Shown here piece after piece: positions 8,150 through 17,500 of a stretch of 64,000 nt of DNA. A program made the translations under genes and the position numbers. Every line of letters begins with the position of its first letter. Position 1 is the first letter of the stretch. Below the pieces are notes generated by a model. That model was not told the DNA's origin, did not search any database, and was given only the letters and a program-made list of their open reading frames with translations. The DNA comes from Streptomyces echinoruber. GTDB lineage: Bacteria > Actinomycetota > Actinomycetes > Streptomycetales > Streptomycetaceae. The stretch covers positions 69,708 to 133,707 of the forward strand of contig NZ_BMWH01000003.1 in assembly GCF_014651135.1 (NCBI RefSeq), written 5' to 3'.

Positions 8150-8316
8150 GATTGAAGAACACGCCCGTTGAAGTTGAGTTGGCCGCCGTCGAACGGGTGC
8201 GGCATCTTGTCGCCCTCGGTCTCGTTCGGGGCCCAGTCGACTGCGAGCAGACGCCCGATGGGCGGAGTGATGCCCGACTCCTCCTGGACCTCGCGGATGG
8301 CAGCGTGCAGCCTGGA
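8150..8316 (-). pseudogene. NUDIX hydrolase fragment
   Basis: On the minus strand one frame reads AAIREVQEESGI, a partial NUDIX box (RE..EE.G), followed by LLAVDWAPNETEGDK and FDGGQL, which match the strand after the box in Streptomyces NUDIX proteins. Sequence before and after the fragment is unrelated and there is no start codon. It is joined directly to the hydrolase fragment at about 8320 in a different frame. Confidence 0.6.
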
Positions 8317-8324
8317 CGTCCCGG

Positions 8325-8824
8325 CCGCTGCGGCAGCGGACGCCCCCGCTGCGGCCGACCCCGCGCGGAGTGAAACCCACCAGGTCGTACCGCTCGCGCA
8401 GCCGCGCCACCGTTGGGGCGTACGACGGCAGTGCCGGCACCCCGGGGGCGCCAAGGCCGCCGAAGTCGAACCGCAGCGAGCCGATGCGGTGGCCGTCGGT
8501 CGCCCGGACGTGGATCAGGGCGACGCCGATCGTCAAACCCGTCGGTCGCGTCCAGCCCAGCGGTACCTTCAGCGTCGTGCACCGCCACTCCGGCCTGGAC
8601 GCGGGCGAATTGGCCGCGGTCCCGCACCGTCTCCGGGCGAGGTGCTGCCGTGTGAGCGGGGCGGGCGGCCGGGAAGGTGAGGGCGTGCCGGCAGTCGGTG
8701 GCGCTGTCGGCGGCGCGGACTCCTTCCTCCTCGCGTCGCGGCCCGCCCCGGCCGGTCCGCCGCCGCGGCCGGCCGGCAGCATCAGGGCCGCGAGTGCCGC
8801 CGTCCACCGCAGGAAACGCCTCAT
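8325..8824 (-). pseudogene. Truncated paralogue of the tripeptidyl aminopeptidase
   Basis: An ATG at 8824 (minus) opens a signal peptide (MRRFLRWTAALAALMLP) and a segment homologous to the neighbouring peptidase: CTTLKVPLGW, RIGSLRFDFGGLG and RYDLVGFTPRGVGRS match CATLKAPLDW, RIGSLVFNFGGPG and RYDLVSFDPRGVGRS of the intact gene. Similarity stops right after the RGVGRS motif, before the catalytic serine, where the NUDIX fragment begins. The frame itself runs on to 7853 without homology. Confidence 0.7.
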
Positions 8825-8955
8825 GCGCACATCCCCCCTCACGCGCTGCCCGCACCGGGTCGGCGGGAAGCGGTCAGGCCATCGTAGGGGGATCGCGCCG
8901 CGGCCGTGGTGGCCTGTGGATAACGCTCTGAGCAGGGGCTTCGGTGTCTCGGTGG

Positions 8956-10587
8956 TCAGGAGCAGACGGTCTTGGCGGGCGGTGTCCGGCCCTGGAGCAG
9001 ATAGCGGTCGACCGCGTTTTGGACGCACGGGTTTCCGCTGTTGTATGCGCCGTGCCCCTGCCCCTTGTACGTCAGTTCCACGCCGACGCCCCGGCCCAGC
9101 GCGGCCGCCATCCTCCGCGCGCCCTCGTACGGCGTCGCCGGGTCGCCGGTGTTGCCGATGACGAGGACGGGCGGCGCGCCGGGGGCGCTGACGTCGGGGT
9201 GGTCGGCGGCGCCGGGCACGGGCCAGTCGGTGCAGGCGAGCAGGCTCCACGCCAGGTAGGGGCCGAACAGCGGGGAGGCGGCTTGGAATGCGGGGAGCTT
9301 CGCCCGCACCTGCCCGACGTCGTAGCGCGGCCTGTCGTCGGCGCAGGTGATGGCGGTGTTGGCGGCGATGATGTTGCTGTACTCGCCGTTCTGGTCGCGG
9401 CCGTTCATCGAGTCGGCCAGCAGCTGGAGGACCTCGCCGTCGCCGTTGTACGCCTGTTGGAGGCCCGTGGTGAGGTATTGCCAGAAGTCCTTGGAGTACA
9501 GCGCCTGTGCGATGCCGCTGGTGGCCGCGGTCTGGGTCAGCCGTCGTGGGAAGACGCCGGGGATCGGCCGGGCGTCGAGGTTCTTCAGCAACGTGGCGAT
9601 GCGGCCCTCGACCTCCTGCACGGTGTCGCCGACCGGGCAGCCGCCGGCCTGCGAGGTGCAGCTGCGGGCGAAGTTGTCCAGGGCGTGCTGGAAGCCCTTG
9701 GCCTGCGCGAGCGAGGCCTGCTCAGGGGCCTGGGTGGGGTCGACGACCGCGTCGAGGACGGCGCGGCCCACCCGCTTCGGGAACAGGTGGGCGTAGACGC
9801 CGCCGAGTTCGGTGCCGTAGGAGATGCCGAAGTAGTACAGCTTGTCGTCGCCGAGCACGTGCCGCATCAGGTCCATGTCCCGGGCCGCGTCGGTGGTGCG
9901 CACGTGCGGGAGGATCTTCTGGGAGTGCTTCTCGCAGGCGGCGTTGAACGTTCTGGTGTTCTTCAGGAGTCGGCTGCGTTCGGCGGCGTCGTCGGGGGTG
10001 GCGTCCTGCTGGAGGTAGGCGTCCAGCCGGGCGTCGCTCTCGCACTCCACGGGCGCGCTGCGGCCGACGCCGCGCGGGTCGAAGCTGACCAGGTCGTAGC
10101 GGGTGCGCAGCTTGTCGTAGTCCCGGGCGAAGGAGGGCAGGGTGGCCACGCCCGAGGCGCCGGGCCCGCCGAAGTTGAACACGAGGGAGCCGATGCGCGG
10201 GCCCGGGCCGCGGGCCTTCGCGCGGATCAGTGCGAGGTCGATGGTGTCGCCCTTGGGCTTGTTCCAGTCCAGGGGCGCCTTGAGCGTGGCGCACTGCCAT
10301 GTGCCGCCGTGCGGCAGCGGGGAAGGCGAGCCGCCGCCCTCGGCCTGGTTCGGGGCGGGGCAGTCCGTCCAGCTCAGCTTCTGCTCCATGGGGTCCCCAC
10401 CGCTGTCGGAGTCGTCGCTGCATCCGGCCAGCGGGCCGCACAGCAGCAGGGTGGTCGCGGCCAGGGCGGCGGCGCGCGACTGGAGGCGGGAGCGCGGCCG
10501 GAGGCGGGGGTGCGACCGAAGGCGGGGGCGCGGCCGGAGGTGGGCGTACGGCCGAAGGCTGGGGCGCGGCCGGGGACGGATCGGCAT
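8956..10587 (-). CDS. Secreted alpha/beta-hydrolase lipoprotein, tripeptidyl aminopeptidase type
   Basis: Exported serine peptidase of the Streptomyces SlpD/SlpE and Tap type, releasing peptides from extracellular protein. A 543-residue precursor with a lipobox (PLAGC, about residue 54), so likely anchored to the outer face of the membrane. Catalytic serine in GISYGT, Asp in NTGDPATP and His in GQGHGAY; the C-terminal TAP-like region ends with paired cysteines (NPCVQ and VCS). The only usable start, ATG at 10587, gives an unusually long Arg/Pro-rich n-region (RPRPRPSLRPY and similar) built by an 18-bp tandem repeat. A broken paralogue lies directly downstream. Confidence 0.85.
   Translation of the reverse strand: MPIRPRPRPSLRPYAHLRPRPRLRSHPRLRPRSRLQSRAAALAATTLLLCGPLAGCSDDSDSGGDPMEQKLSWTDCPAPNQAEGGGSPSPLPHGGTWQCATLKAPLDWNKPKGDTIDLALIRAKARGPGPRIGSLVFNFGGPGASGVATLPSFARDYDKLRTRYDLVSFDPRGVGRSAPVECESDARLDAYLQQDATPDDAAERSRLLKNTRTFNAACEKHSQKILPHVRTTDAARDMDLMRHVLGDDKLYYFGISYGTELGGVYAHLFPKRVGRAVLDAVVDPTQAPEQASLAQAKGFQHALDNFARSCTSQAGGCPVGDTVQEVEGRIATLLKNLDARPIPGVFPRRLTQTAATSGIAQALYSKDFWQYLTTGLQQAYNGDGEVLQLLADSMNGRDQNGEYSNIIAANTAITCADDRPRYDVGQVRAKLPAFQAASPLFGPYLAWSLLACTDWPVPGAADHPDVSAPGAPPVLVIGNTGDPATPYEGARRMAAALGRGVGVELTYKGQGHGAYNSGNPCVQNAVDRYLLQGRTPPAKTVCS
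10476..10573 (-). repeat. 18-bp coding repeat in the signal peptide n-region
   Basis: About five degenerate 18-bp units of type GCGGCCGGAGGCGGGGGT (plus-strand reading) encode LRPRPRLRSHPR-like repeats before the hydrophobic core of the lipoprotein signal. They add roughly 30 residues with more than ten arginines. Confidence 0.75.
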
Positions 10588-10763
10588 GCCGCCATCCTGC
10601 GCCCGCGGCCGCGAGCCCGCACGCGCACGGAGTGAGGGCCGTCGAGCAGGCGCAGGACGAGACCAAGCAGCGCGAACCCGCAAGCGCGCGGAGTGAGGGG
10701 TGCGGGGCGCGCGGGCCGTCCGAGGGACCGCGGCCGCCGCCCCCGCACGCCGGGTGCGGTGCG

Positions 10764-13673
10764 CTACAGAGCGCCCTTGCGGGTCAGCTGGTTGAACGCC
10801 ACCCAGCCCGGCAGCACCGGCAGCCACAGCGTCAGCAGCCGGAACAGCAGGACGGCGGGGGCGGCGACCTCCTTCGGCAGGCCGACGGCGATCAGACCGA
10901 CGGTCAGGGTCGCCTCGACGGCGCCCACGCCGCCGGGGGTGGGGGCGGCCGAACCGAGCGCGTTGCCGGCCAGGAAGACGACGGCGACGCTGGCGATGCT
11001 CAAGGAGGTGGAGCCGTCGCCGAAGGCGCGGATCGACGCGTCCAGGCACATCACGAAGGAGGCGGTCAGCAGCAGGGTGCCGCCGATGCCGCTGATCAGC
11101 TTCTGCGGCCGCTGGAGCACGTCCAGCATGCGCGGCACGACACCCGCGAACAGCGACCTGACGCGCGTGGCGACGAACTTCCGCAGGAACGGCACGGAGG
11201 TCACCACGAGCACCAGCACCGCGACCGTCAGCAGCCCGGCGATGACGGTCCGGGACGGCGACAGGGACGGTGTCTTCTCGGTGCCGGTCAGGTAGCCGAA
11301 CGACAGCAGCATCAGGATGTGGCAGCCGAGCCCGAACAGCTGCGACGCGCCCACACTCGCCACCGCCAGCCCGGGCCGCACCCCGGCGCGCTGCAGGAAA
11401 CGCGTGTTGAGGGCGACACCGCCGACCGCGGCCGGCGCGACGATCTTCACGAAGGATCCGGCGACCTGCGCCGCCACCGTCCGTGGCAGCGGCACCCGCT
11501 CCGGCACGAAGCCCAGCAGCGCCATGGCCGCCGCCACATAGCTCAGCGCCGAGAACAGCACCGCCGCGGCCACCCAGCCCCACTGGGCGTTGGCGACGAG
11601 CGGGCCGAACTCGATGTGCGTGAGCTGCGTCAGCAGGAAGTACGCGCCGATCGCGCCCGCGATGAAGCTGATCAGCGTGCGCGGCCGCACCCGCTCCAGG
11701 CGGGCGGGCTCCACCGGCGCCTGCGGCCTGATCCGCAGCACCTGGCGGCGGATCTGGGTGAGCAGGTCCTCCTCGCGCGCCTCCTCCAGGGCCTCGTCGA
11801 TGGCCCGCTTCTCGGCCCGCGCCTGCGCCCGCAAGACCTTCTTGTCGGGCTTCCCGCCGGGTTTTCCGGCCGTGTCCCCGGCGTGCTCCTGCGCCTCCTC
11901 CAGGCGGGTCAGCTTGACCTGCCGGGACGCCTCCAGCACCGCCTCGCGCTCCCGCTGCGCCCGCTCGCGGGCCAGCCGGCGCAGCTCCGCGCGCGTGGCG
12001 CGGGTCAGTGCGATCGGCTGCAGCATGGGCAGGCAGTCCGCGACGGCGTCGGGGCCGAGGACGCCCACCGCGGAGGCCACCGCACGCTCGGCACCCACCC
12101 GCAGGCCGAGCGTCACCAGCAGCTGGGCGACGTCCATGCGCAGCAGCAGGTCGCCGGCCGCGATCTCGCCGCCGCGCAGCTCGGTGAGGATCACCCTGCC
12201 GGAACGATCCACCAGGATCGCGTCACCCGCGAGCCTGCGGTGCGCGATCCGCCGCGACTGCAGCGCCTTGACCTGGTCCCAGGCGTTGCGCAGCAGCTCG
12301 TCGGTGATCTCCTCGTCCGGCAGCGAGTCCAGGGTGCGGCCGCCGGTGTGCTCGTAGACCAGCATCACCGCGTCGGGGCCGAGCTCGGAGGTCGCGATCA
12401 GCTTGGGCGCGTTCGCCCCGGCCGCGATGGCCGCGTACGCCAGCAGCGCCTCCTGCTCCAGCGCCTGGCGCAGCGACTGCAGGCTGCTGCGGGTGGCGAA
12501 GCCGCGCAGGGTGAGGTTGCGCCAGGCACGGTAGAAGAAGCCCTGCGCCTGCTGCTCGCGGTCCACGACCGTGACGTCGAGGGGCGGGCCGTCCTCCAGG
12601 GTGACGAAGTAGCGCCGGCCCCGGTCGCCGCTGTCCATGGTGTCCGGCGTCTCCTCGCGCGCGGCGGACACGGGACGGAAGCCGACGGTGCGCAGGCCCG
12701 CCATCAGCGTCCGCCCGGTGGGACGGACGTTGGGCGACCCGACGGCGTACAGCGTGCCGTAGGCGACCGTCCAGCCGATCAGCACCGTCAGGATGATCGA
12801 GAACGGTGTCGTGTAGCCCGTGACCAACATGGAGAACGCGTCCAGGAGCAGCACGATCCACAGCGCCGCGCGCCAGCGCGGTCTGCGGGACATGCCCACG
12901 GCCGTCATGTACGCGATCACCGGGGCGAGGTAGCCGTGCACCGGGTCGGTCAGGGCGTGGGTGTCGCCGGGGGAGGGCTGGGTGAGCGCGTCCTGGATCG
13001 ACTGCGGGGCGGCCTTGGCGACCCACAGGTCGGTGGCGAGCGTCACCCCGTGCGCGAGGACCGCCGCGAGGACGCCGTCGGCGATGCGCAGCCCGTCGCG
13101 TTTGATCAGCCGTTCGATCGCGAAGGCCACCGGCACCAGCAGGATGGCGATGCTGGACACCAGTCCGGCGAGCTTGATCAGCAGGTCGGGCGCCTGTCCG
13201 GTGCCCTTGTTGATGTCCTGCTCCAGGCCCGAGGTGGTGCCGTGCGCGAACGCGGCGATCGCCAGCAGCACGCCGACGGCGAGCACGCCCACCAGGAGCC
13301 GCATCAGGTCGGAGGGACGGTGCACGCGCGCGGCGAGCAGCGGCTCGTCGCCCTCGACCTCGTCGACGACCTCTTCCGCCTCTTTCGCCTCTTCGGCCTT
13401 TTCCGCCGCTTTGGCTACTTCTGTCTCTTCAGCCTCTTTGGTTTCTTCGGTCTCTTTAATCTCTTCGGCTTCTTCGCGGTTCTCCTCGGCGTCCCTGGGG
13501 ACCGCGGCGTCCCCGGGGTCCGCGGGGTCCGCGGGCCCCGCGGCGGTCCCTTCCCCGCCCCCCGTCGCCTCCGGGCCGGTGTCCGGGCCGGTGTTTGGGC
13601 CGGCGGTGTCCGGGCGCGACGAGGCCCCAGAGGTGCCCTCCGCGTCCTCGGGGTGCACACCCTGCTGCTTCAT
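10764..13673 (-). CDS. Pseudokinase-flippase fusion membrane protein (LPG-synthase TM type)
   Basis: A 969-residue integral membrane protein. Order: acidic disordered N-terminus (~1-105), a block of about six membrane helices (~115-340), a kinase-like cytosolic domain (~350-560), a basic coiled linker (~560-650), and a C-terminal UPF0104/LPG-synthase-like flippase domain (~660-960). In the kinase-like part the catalytic loop is AHRRLAGDAILVD and the DFG position reads TELRGGE, so catalytic Asp residues appear lost. The ATG at 13673 follows GAAGAGACG; a GTG eight codons upstream lacks a good ribosome site. Related flippase domains move lipid-linked substrates; substrate unknown here. Confidence 0.75.
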   Translation of the reverse strand: MKQQGVHPEDAEGTSGASSRPDTAGPNTGPDTGPEATGGGEGTAAGPADPADPGDAAVPRDAEENREEAEEIKETEETKEAEETEVAKAAEKAEEAKEAEEVVDEVEGDEPLLAARVHRPSDLMRLLVGVLAVGVLLAIAAFAHGTTSGLEQDINKGTGQAPDLLIKLAGLVSSIAILLVPVAFAIERLIKRDGLRIADGVLAAVLAHGVTLATDLWVAKAAPQSIQDALTQPSPGDTHALTDPVHGYLAPVIAYMTAVGMSRRPRWRAALWIVLLLDAFSMLVTGYTTPFSIILTVLIGWTVAYGTLYAVGSPNVRPTGRTLMAGLRTVGFRPVSAAREETPDTMDSGDRGRRYFVTLEDGPPLDVTVVDREQQAQGFFYRAWRNLTLRGFATRSSLQSLRQALEQEALLAYAAIAAGANAPKLIATSELGPDAVMLVYEHTGGRTLDSLPDEEITDELLRNAWDQVKALQSRRIAHRRLAGDAILVDRSGRVILTELRGGEIAAGDLLLRMDVAQLLVTLGLRVGAERAVASAVGVLGPDAVADCLPMLQPIALTRATRAELRRLARERAQREREAVLEASRQVKLTRLEEAQEHAGDTAGKPGGKPDKKVLRAQARAEKRAIDEALEEAREEDLLTQIRRQVLRIRPQAPVEPARLERVRPRTLISFIAGAIGAYFLLTQLTHIEFGPLVANAQWGWVAAAVLFSALSYVAAAMALLGFVPERVPLPRTVAAQVAGSFVKIVAPAAVGGVALNTRFLQRAGVRPGLAVASVGASQLFGLGCHILMLLSFGYLTGTEKTPSLSPSRTVIAGLLTVAVLVLVVTSVPFLRKFVATRVRSLFAGVVPRMLDVLQRPQKLISGIGGTLLLTASFVMCLDASIRAFGDGSTSLSIASVAVVFLAGNALGSAAPTPGGVGAVEATLTVGLIAVGLPKEVAAPAVLLFRLLTLWLPVLPGWVAFNQLTRKGAL

Positions 13674-13859
13674 CGTCTCTTCTTGATCTCGTATCACCAG
13701 TCACCGCCCGCACGATGGTGGCATGCCGCACCGGCACACGGGGGCGTCAGGGTGCGAATGCGAGGGCGCACAGTCTGCCGGAAGCGCCGCCCCGGGGCGA
13801 GGGCCACGCACGGTAACGACTCCATCACACTGTCGGTGGGGTGCGGCAGGATGGGACGG

Positions 13860-14243
13860 ATGAGGGACGAGAGCCTTGCCGGCGGGCCGCCGCCGGCGGA
13901 CGCCCTGCCCGCGTACGCCGAGCGGGTGCTGGAGGTGGCCGAGCTGATACCACCGGGGCGGGTGATGACGTACGGCGACGTCGCCGAGTGGCTGGGGGAG
14001 GGCGGCCCCCGGCAGGTGGGCCGCGTGATGGCGCTGTACGGCGGTGCCGTGCCCTGGTGGCGGGTGGTCCGTGCGGACGGTGTGCTGCTGCCGGGGCACG
14101 AGCTGCGCGCGCTCGGTCACTACCGCGCCGAGGGCACGCCCCTGCGGGAGGCGGGCCGCGCGGCCGAGGGCCACCTGCCCCGCATCGACATGAGGCGGGC
14201 CCGGTGGGACGGGGGTCGGCAGGCGGCGGACGGTCACATCTGA
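13860..14243 (+). CDS. Alkyltransferase-like (ATL) DNA-binding protein
   Basis: A 127-residue member of the MGMT fold that recognises O6-alkylguanine and marks it for nucleotide excision repair. The helix-turn-helix and substrate region are clear (IPPGRVMTYGDVAEWLG, then RQVGRVMALYGG). The catalytic Cys of true alkyltransferases (PCHR) is replaced by tryptophan (PWWRVVR), which defines ATL proteins. The ATG at 13860 is preferred because AGGA at 13848-13851 is well spaced; ATG 13851 is an in-frame alternative. It precedes adnAB, in line with a repair neighbourhood. Confidence 0.85.
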   Translation: MRDESLAGGPPPADALPAYAERVLEVAELIPPGRVMTYGDVAEWLGEGGPRQVGRVMALYGGAVPWWRVVRADGVLLPGHELRALGHYRAEGTPLREAGRAAEGHLPRIDMRRARWDGGRQAADGHI

Positions 14244-14546
14244 CAGCTTCCGCCACCGGACCGGGCCGTGGGGAGCCGGTGACCCGTCCGGGTGAACGGG
14301 GTGACGAACGGCACCGGCGGGGCATGTCGTACGTTCGTGGGTCGAGGGACGGGCGTGGTCCCGGAGCCCCGAGGGAAGATGCGGAACCCCCGCTTCCGCC
14401 GTGTTCGCCGGCGTAGCGTCGGCTGCACGCGTCCCCCTCGTCCCGCGGCCACCGCCCTTCCCACGCGGCCGACCGGCCACCCGTCTGCGGGCGCCCCGCG
14501 CCGGCAGCGTCAGACCCCAGTACACCCACCAGGACCGGCGAACCAC
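14244..14546. other. Intergenic region before adnA
   Basis: 303 bp without a convincing gene. It holds an inverted pair GACGAACG (14302-14309 area) and CGTTCGT about 25 bp downstream, and a TAGCGT that could be a -10 element at about 14413. I see no consensus -35 and no terminator. Confidence 0.5.
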
Positions 14547-17500
14547 GTGAGCTCCTCTTCCTCCCCCAGGCACCTGCCGCACCCCCCGGTGCGGCAGGGG
14601 AACCGTGGCGCTTACCGACTGGTCCGTACCCCGCCGGCCCGTCCGGATCCCCTTCGTCTGGACGCCGCACAGCGCGCCGTGGTTGACCACGACACCGGCC
14701 CGCTGCTCGTCCTCGCCGGTCCCGGCACCGGCAAGACGACCACGCTGGTGGAGTCGGTGGCCGCCCGGATCGCCCGCGGCGGCGACCCGGAGCGCATCCT
14801 GGTGCTGACGTTCAGCCGCCGGGCGGCCGTCGACCTGCGCGACCGCATGGCCCTGCGCATCGGCGCGGCCCGCGCCCCCCAGGCGACCACCTTCCACTCG
14901 TACTGCTACGCCCTGGTCCGCGCCCACCAGGACAGCGGCCTGTTCGCCGAACCGCTGCGGCTGCTGTCCGGACCCGAGCAGGACGTGGCCGTCCGGGAAC
15001 TGCTCGCGGGCCAGCCGGAGCTGGAGCGCCTCGGCCTGGCGCACGTGCGCTGGCCGGACGACCTGCGCGCCTGCCTGACCACGCGCGGCTTCGCCGACGA
15101 GGTGCGCGCGGTCCTCGCCCGCAGCCGCGAACTCGGCCTCGGCCCCGACACCCTGGACGCCTTCGCCCGCCGCGTGGGCCGCCCGGACTGGCAGGCCGCG
15201 GCCGCCTTCCTCGCCGAGTACCTCGACGTCCTGGACCTGCGGGGCGTGATCGACTACGCGGAGCTGGTCCACCGCGCGGTCCTGCTCGCCCGCCGCCCCG
15301 CGGTCGCCGCGGAGCTCGCCGCCCGCTACGACGCCGTCTATGTCGACGAGTACCAGGACACCGACCCGGCCCAGGTGCGGCTGCTGCACGCCCTGGCCGG
15401 CGGCGGCCGCACCCTGGTCGCCTTCGGGGACCCCGACCAGTCGATCTACGCGTTCCGCGGCGCCGACGTGAACGGCATCCTCGACTTCCCGCACGCCTTC
15501 CGCCGCGCCGACGGCCGCCCCGCGCGCGTGGAGGTGCTGCGCACCTGCCGCCGCTCCGGTGCCGCCCTGCTGGCAGCCACCCGGCAGCTCACCCAGCGGA
15601 TGCCGCTCACCCGGCTCCCGGCCGACAAGGTGCGCGCCCACCGGGAACTCGTCCCCGCGCGTGACGGAGGCCGCGTCGAGGTGTACACGTACCCGACGCC
15701 CGGCACCGAGCTGGACAACATCGCCGACATCCTCCGCCGCGCGCATCTGGAGGACAAGGTCCCGTGGAGCGAGATGGCCGTCCTGGTGCGCGCCGGCTCC
15801 CGCACGCTTCCCACGCTCCGCCGCGCCCTCACGGCGGCCGGCGTCCCCGTGGACGTCGACGGCGACGACGTCCCGCTGCGCCACGAACCGGCGGTGGCCC
15901 CGCTGCTGACCGCCCTGCGGGCGGTGGCCTCGGCGGAGGCGGAGATGTGCGGAGCGGCTGGGCGGGCCGGGGAGACGGAGGAGACGGAGGGGACGGAGGA
16001 GACGGAGGAGACGGAGGAGACCGAAGAGACCGAAGAGACGGAACAGCCCGCCGATGCCCCGCAAACCGACGCCCCGGGACGGCCCGCCGGCGCTCCTGAA
16101 GCCGACACCTCCGGGCAATCCGCCGACGCTTCTGAAGCCGACGCCTCCCGGCAACCCGCCCACACCCCCGCGGCCGACGCCTGCTGGCTCGACCCCGAGA
16201 CCGCGCTCACCCTGCTCACCTCCCCGCTGGCCGGCATGGACGCCGCCGACCTGCGGCGCCTGGGCCGTGCGCTGCGCGACGAGGAGCGCGCGGCGGGCAA
16301 CCCGCTGCCGCCGCCGTCGGACGTGCTGCTCGCGCGGGCGCTGGCCGAACCGGAGCGGCTGGCCGTGCACGACCCGGCGTACGCGCGCGGGGCCCAGCGC
16401 CTGGGCGCGCTGCTCAGGAAGGCCCGGGAGCGCCTGGCGGGCGGCGGCACGGCCGAGGAGGCGCTGTGGGACCTGTGGGAGGGCACGCCGTGGCCCGCGC
16501 GCCTGGCCAGGGCCGCCCGGCGCGGCGGCGCGGCGGGCCGCAACGCCGACCGCGACCTCGACGCCGTGTGCGCCCTGTTCGCGACCGCCGCGCGCGCCGA
16601 GGAGCGCACCGGCGGCCAGGGCGCTCTGAACTTCCTGGAGGAGATCGAGTCCGAGGACTTCGCCGCCGACACCCTCACCCGGCGCGTCGTACGTCCCGAC
16701 GCCGTGCGTCTGATGACCGCGCACCGCTCCAAGGGCCTGCAGTGGCGGCTGGTGGTCGTCGCCGGCGTCCAGGAGGGCCTGTGGCCCGACCTGCGGCGCC
16801 GCGGCTCCCTGCTGGAGGCCGACCGGATCGGCCGCGACGGACTCGCCGAACCGCTGACCCAGGCGGCCCTGCTCGCGGAGGAGCGCCGCCTGTTCTACGT
16901 CGCCGCCACGCGCGCGCGTGAACGCCTGGTCGTCACCGCCGTCAAGGCGCCCGCGGACGACGGCGACCAGCCCTCCCGCTTCCTGACCGAGCTCGGCGTC
17001 GAACCCCGCGACGTCACCGGCCGCCCGCGCCGCCCGCTGTCCGTGGCCGCGCTCGTCGCCGAGCTGCGCGCCACGACCGTCGACCCGCGCGCCTCGGAAG
17101 CACTGCGCGCGGCCGCCGCGCGTCGGCTGGCCCGGCTGGCCGCACTCGTCGACGAGGACGGCCGCCCCCTGGTCCCGGCCGCCCACCCCTACCGCTGGTG
17201 GGGCATGTTCGAACCGACCGAGTGCAAGGTCCCGCTGCGCGACCGCGACAAGCCCGTGGTGCTCTCCGGCAGCGCCCTGGAGCAGCTCGCGAACACCTGC
17301 GCCCTGCAGTGGTTCCTCGGCCGCGAGGTCAAGGCGGACACGCCCGCCACGGCGGCCCAGGGCTTCGGCAACGTCGTGCACGTCCTGGCCGACGAGGTCG
17401 CCTCGGGCCGCACCCCCGCCGACCTCGCCGTCCTCATGGAGCGACTGGAGTCGGTGTGGGACGCGCTCGCCTTCGACGCGCCGTGGAAGTCGGCGCAGGA

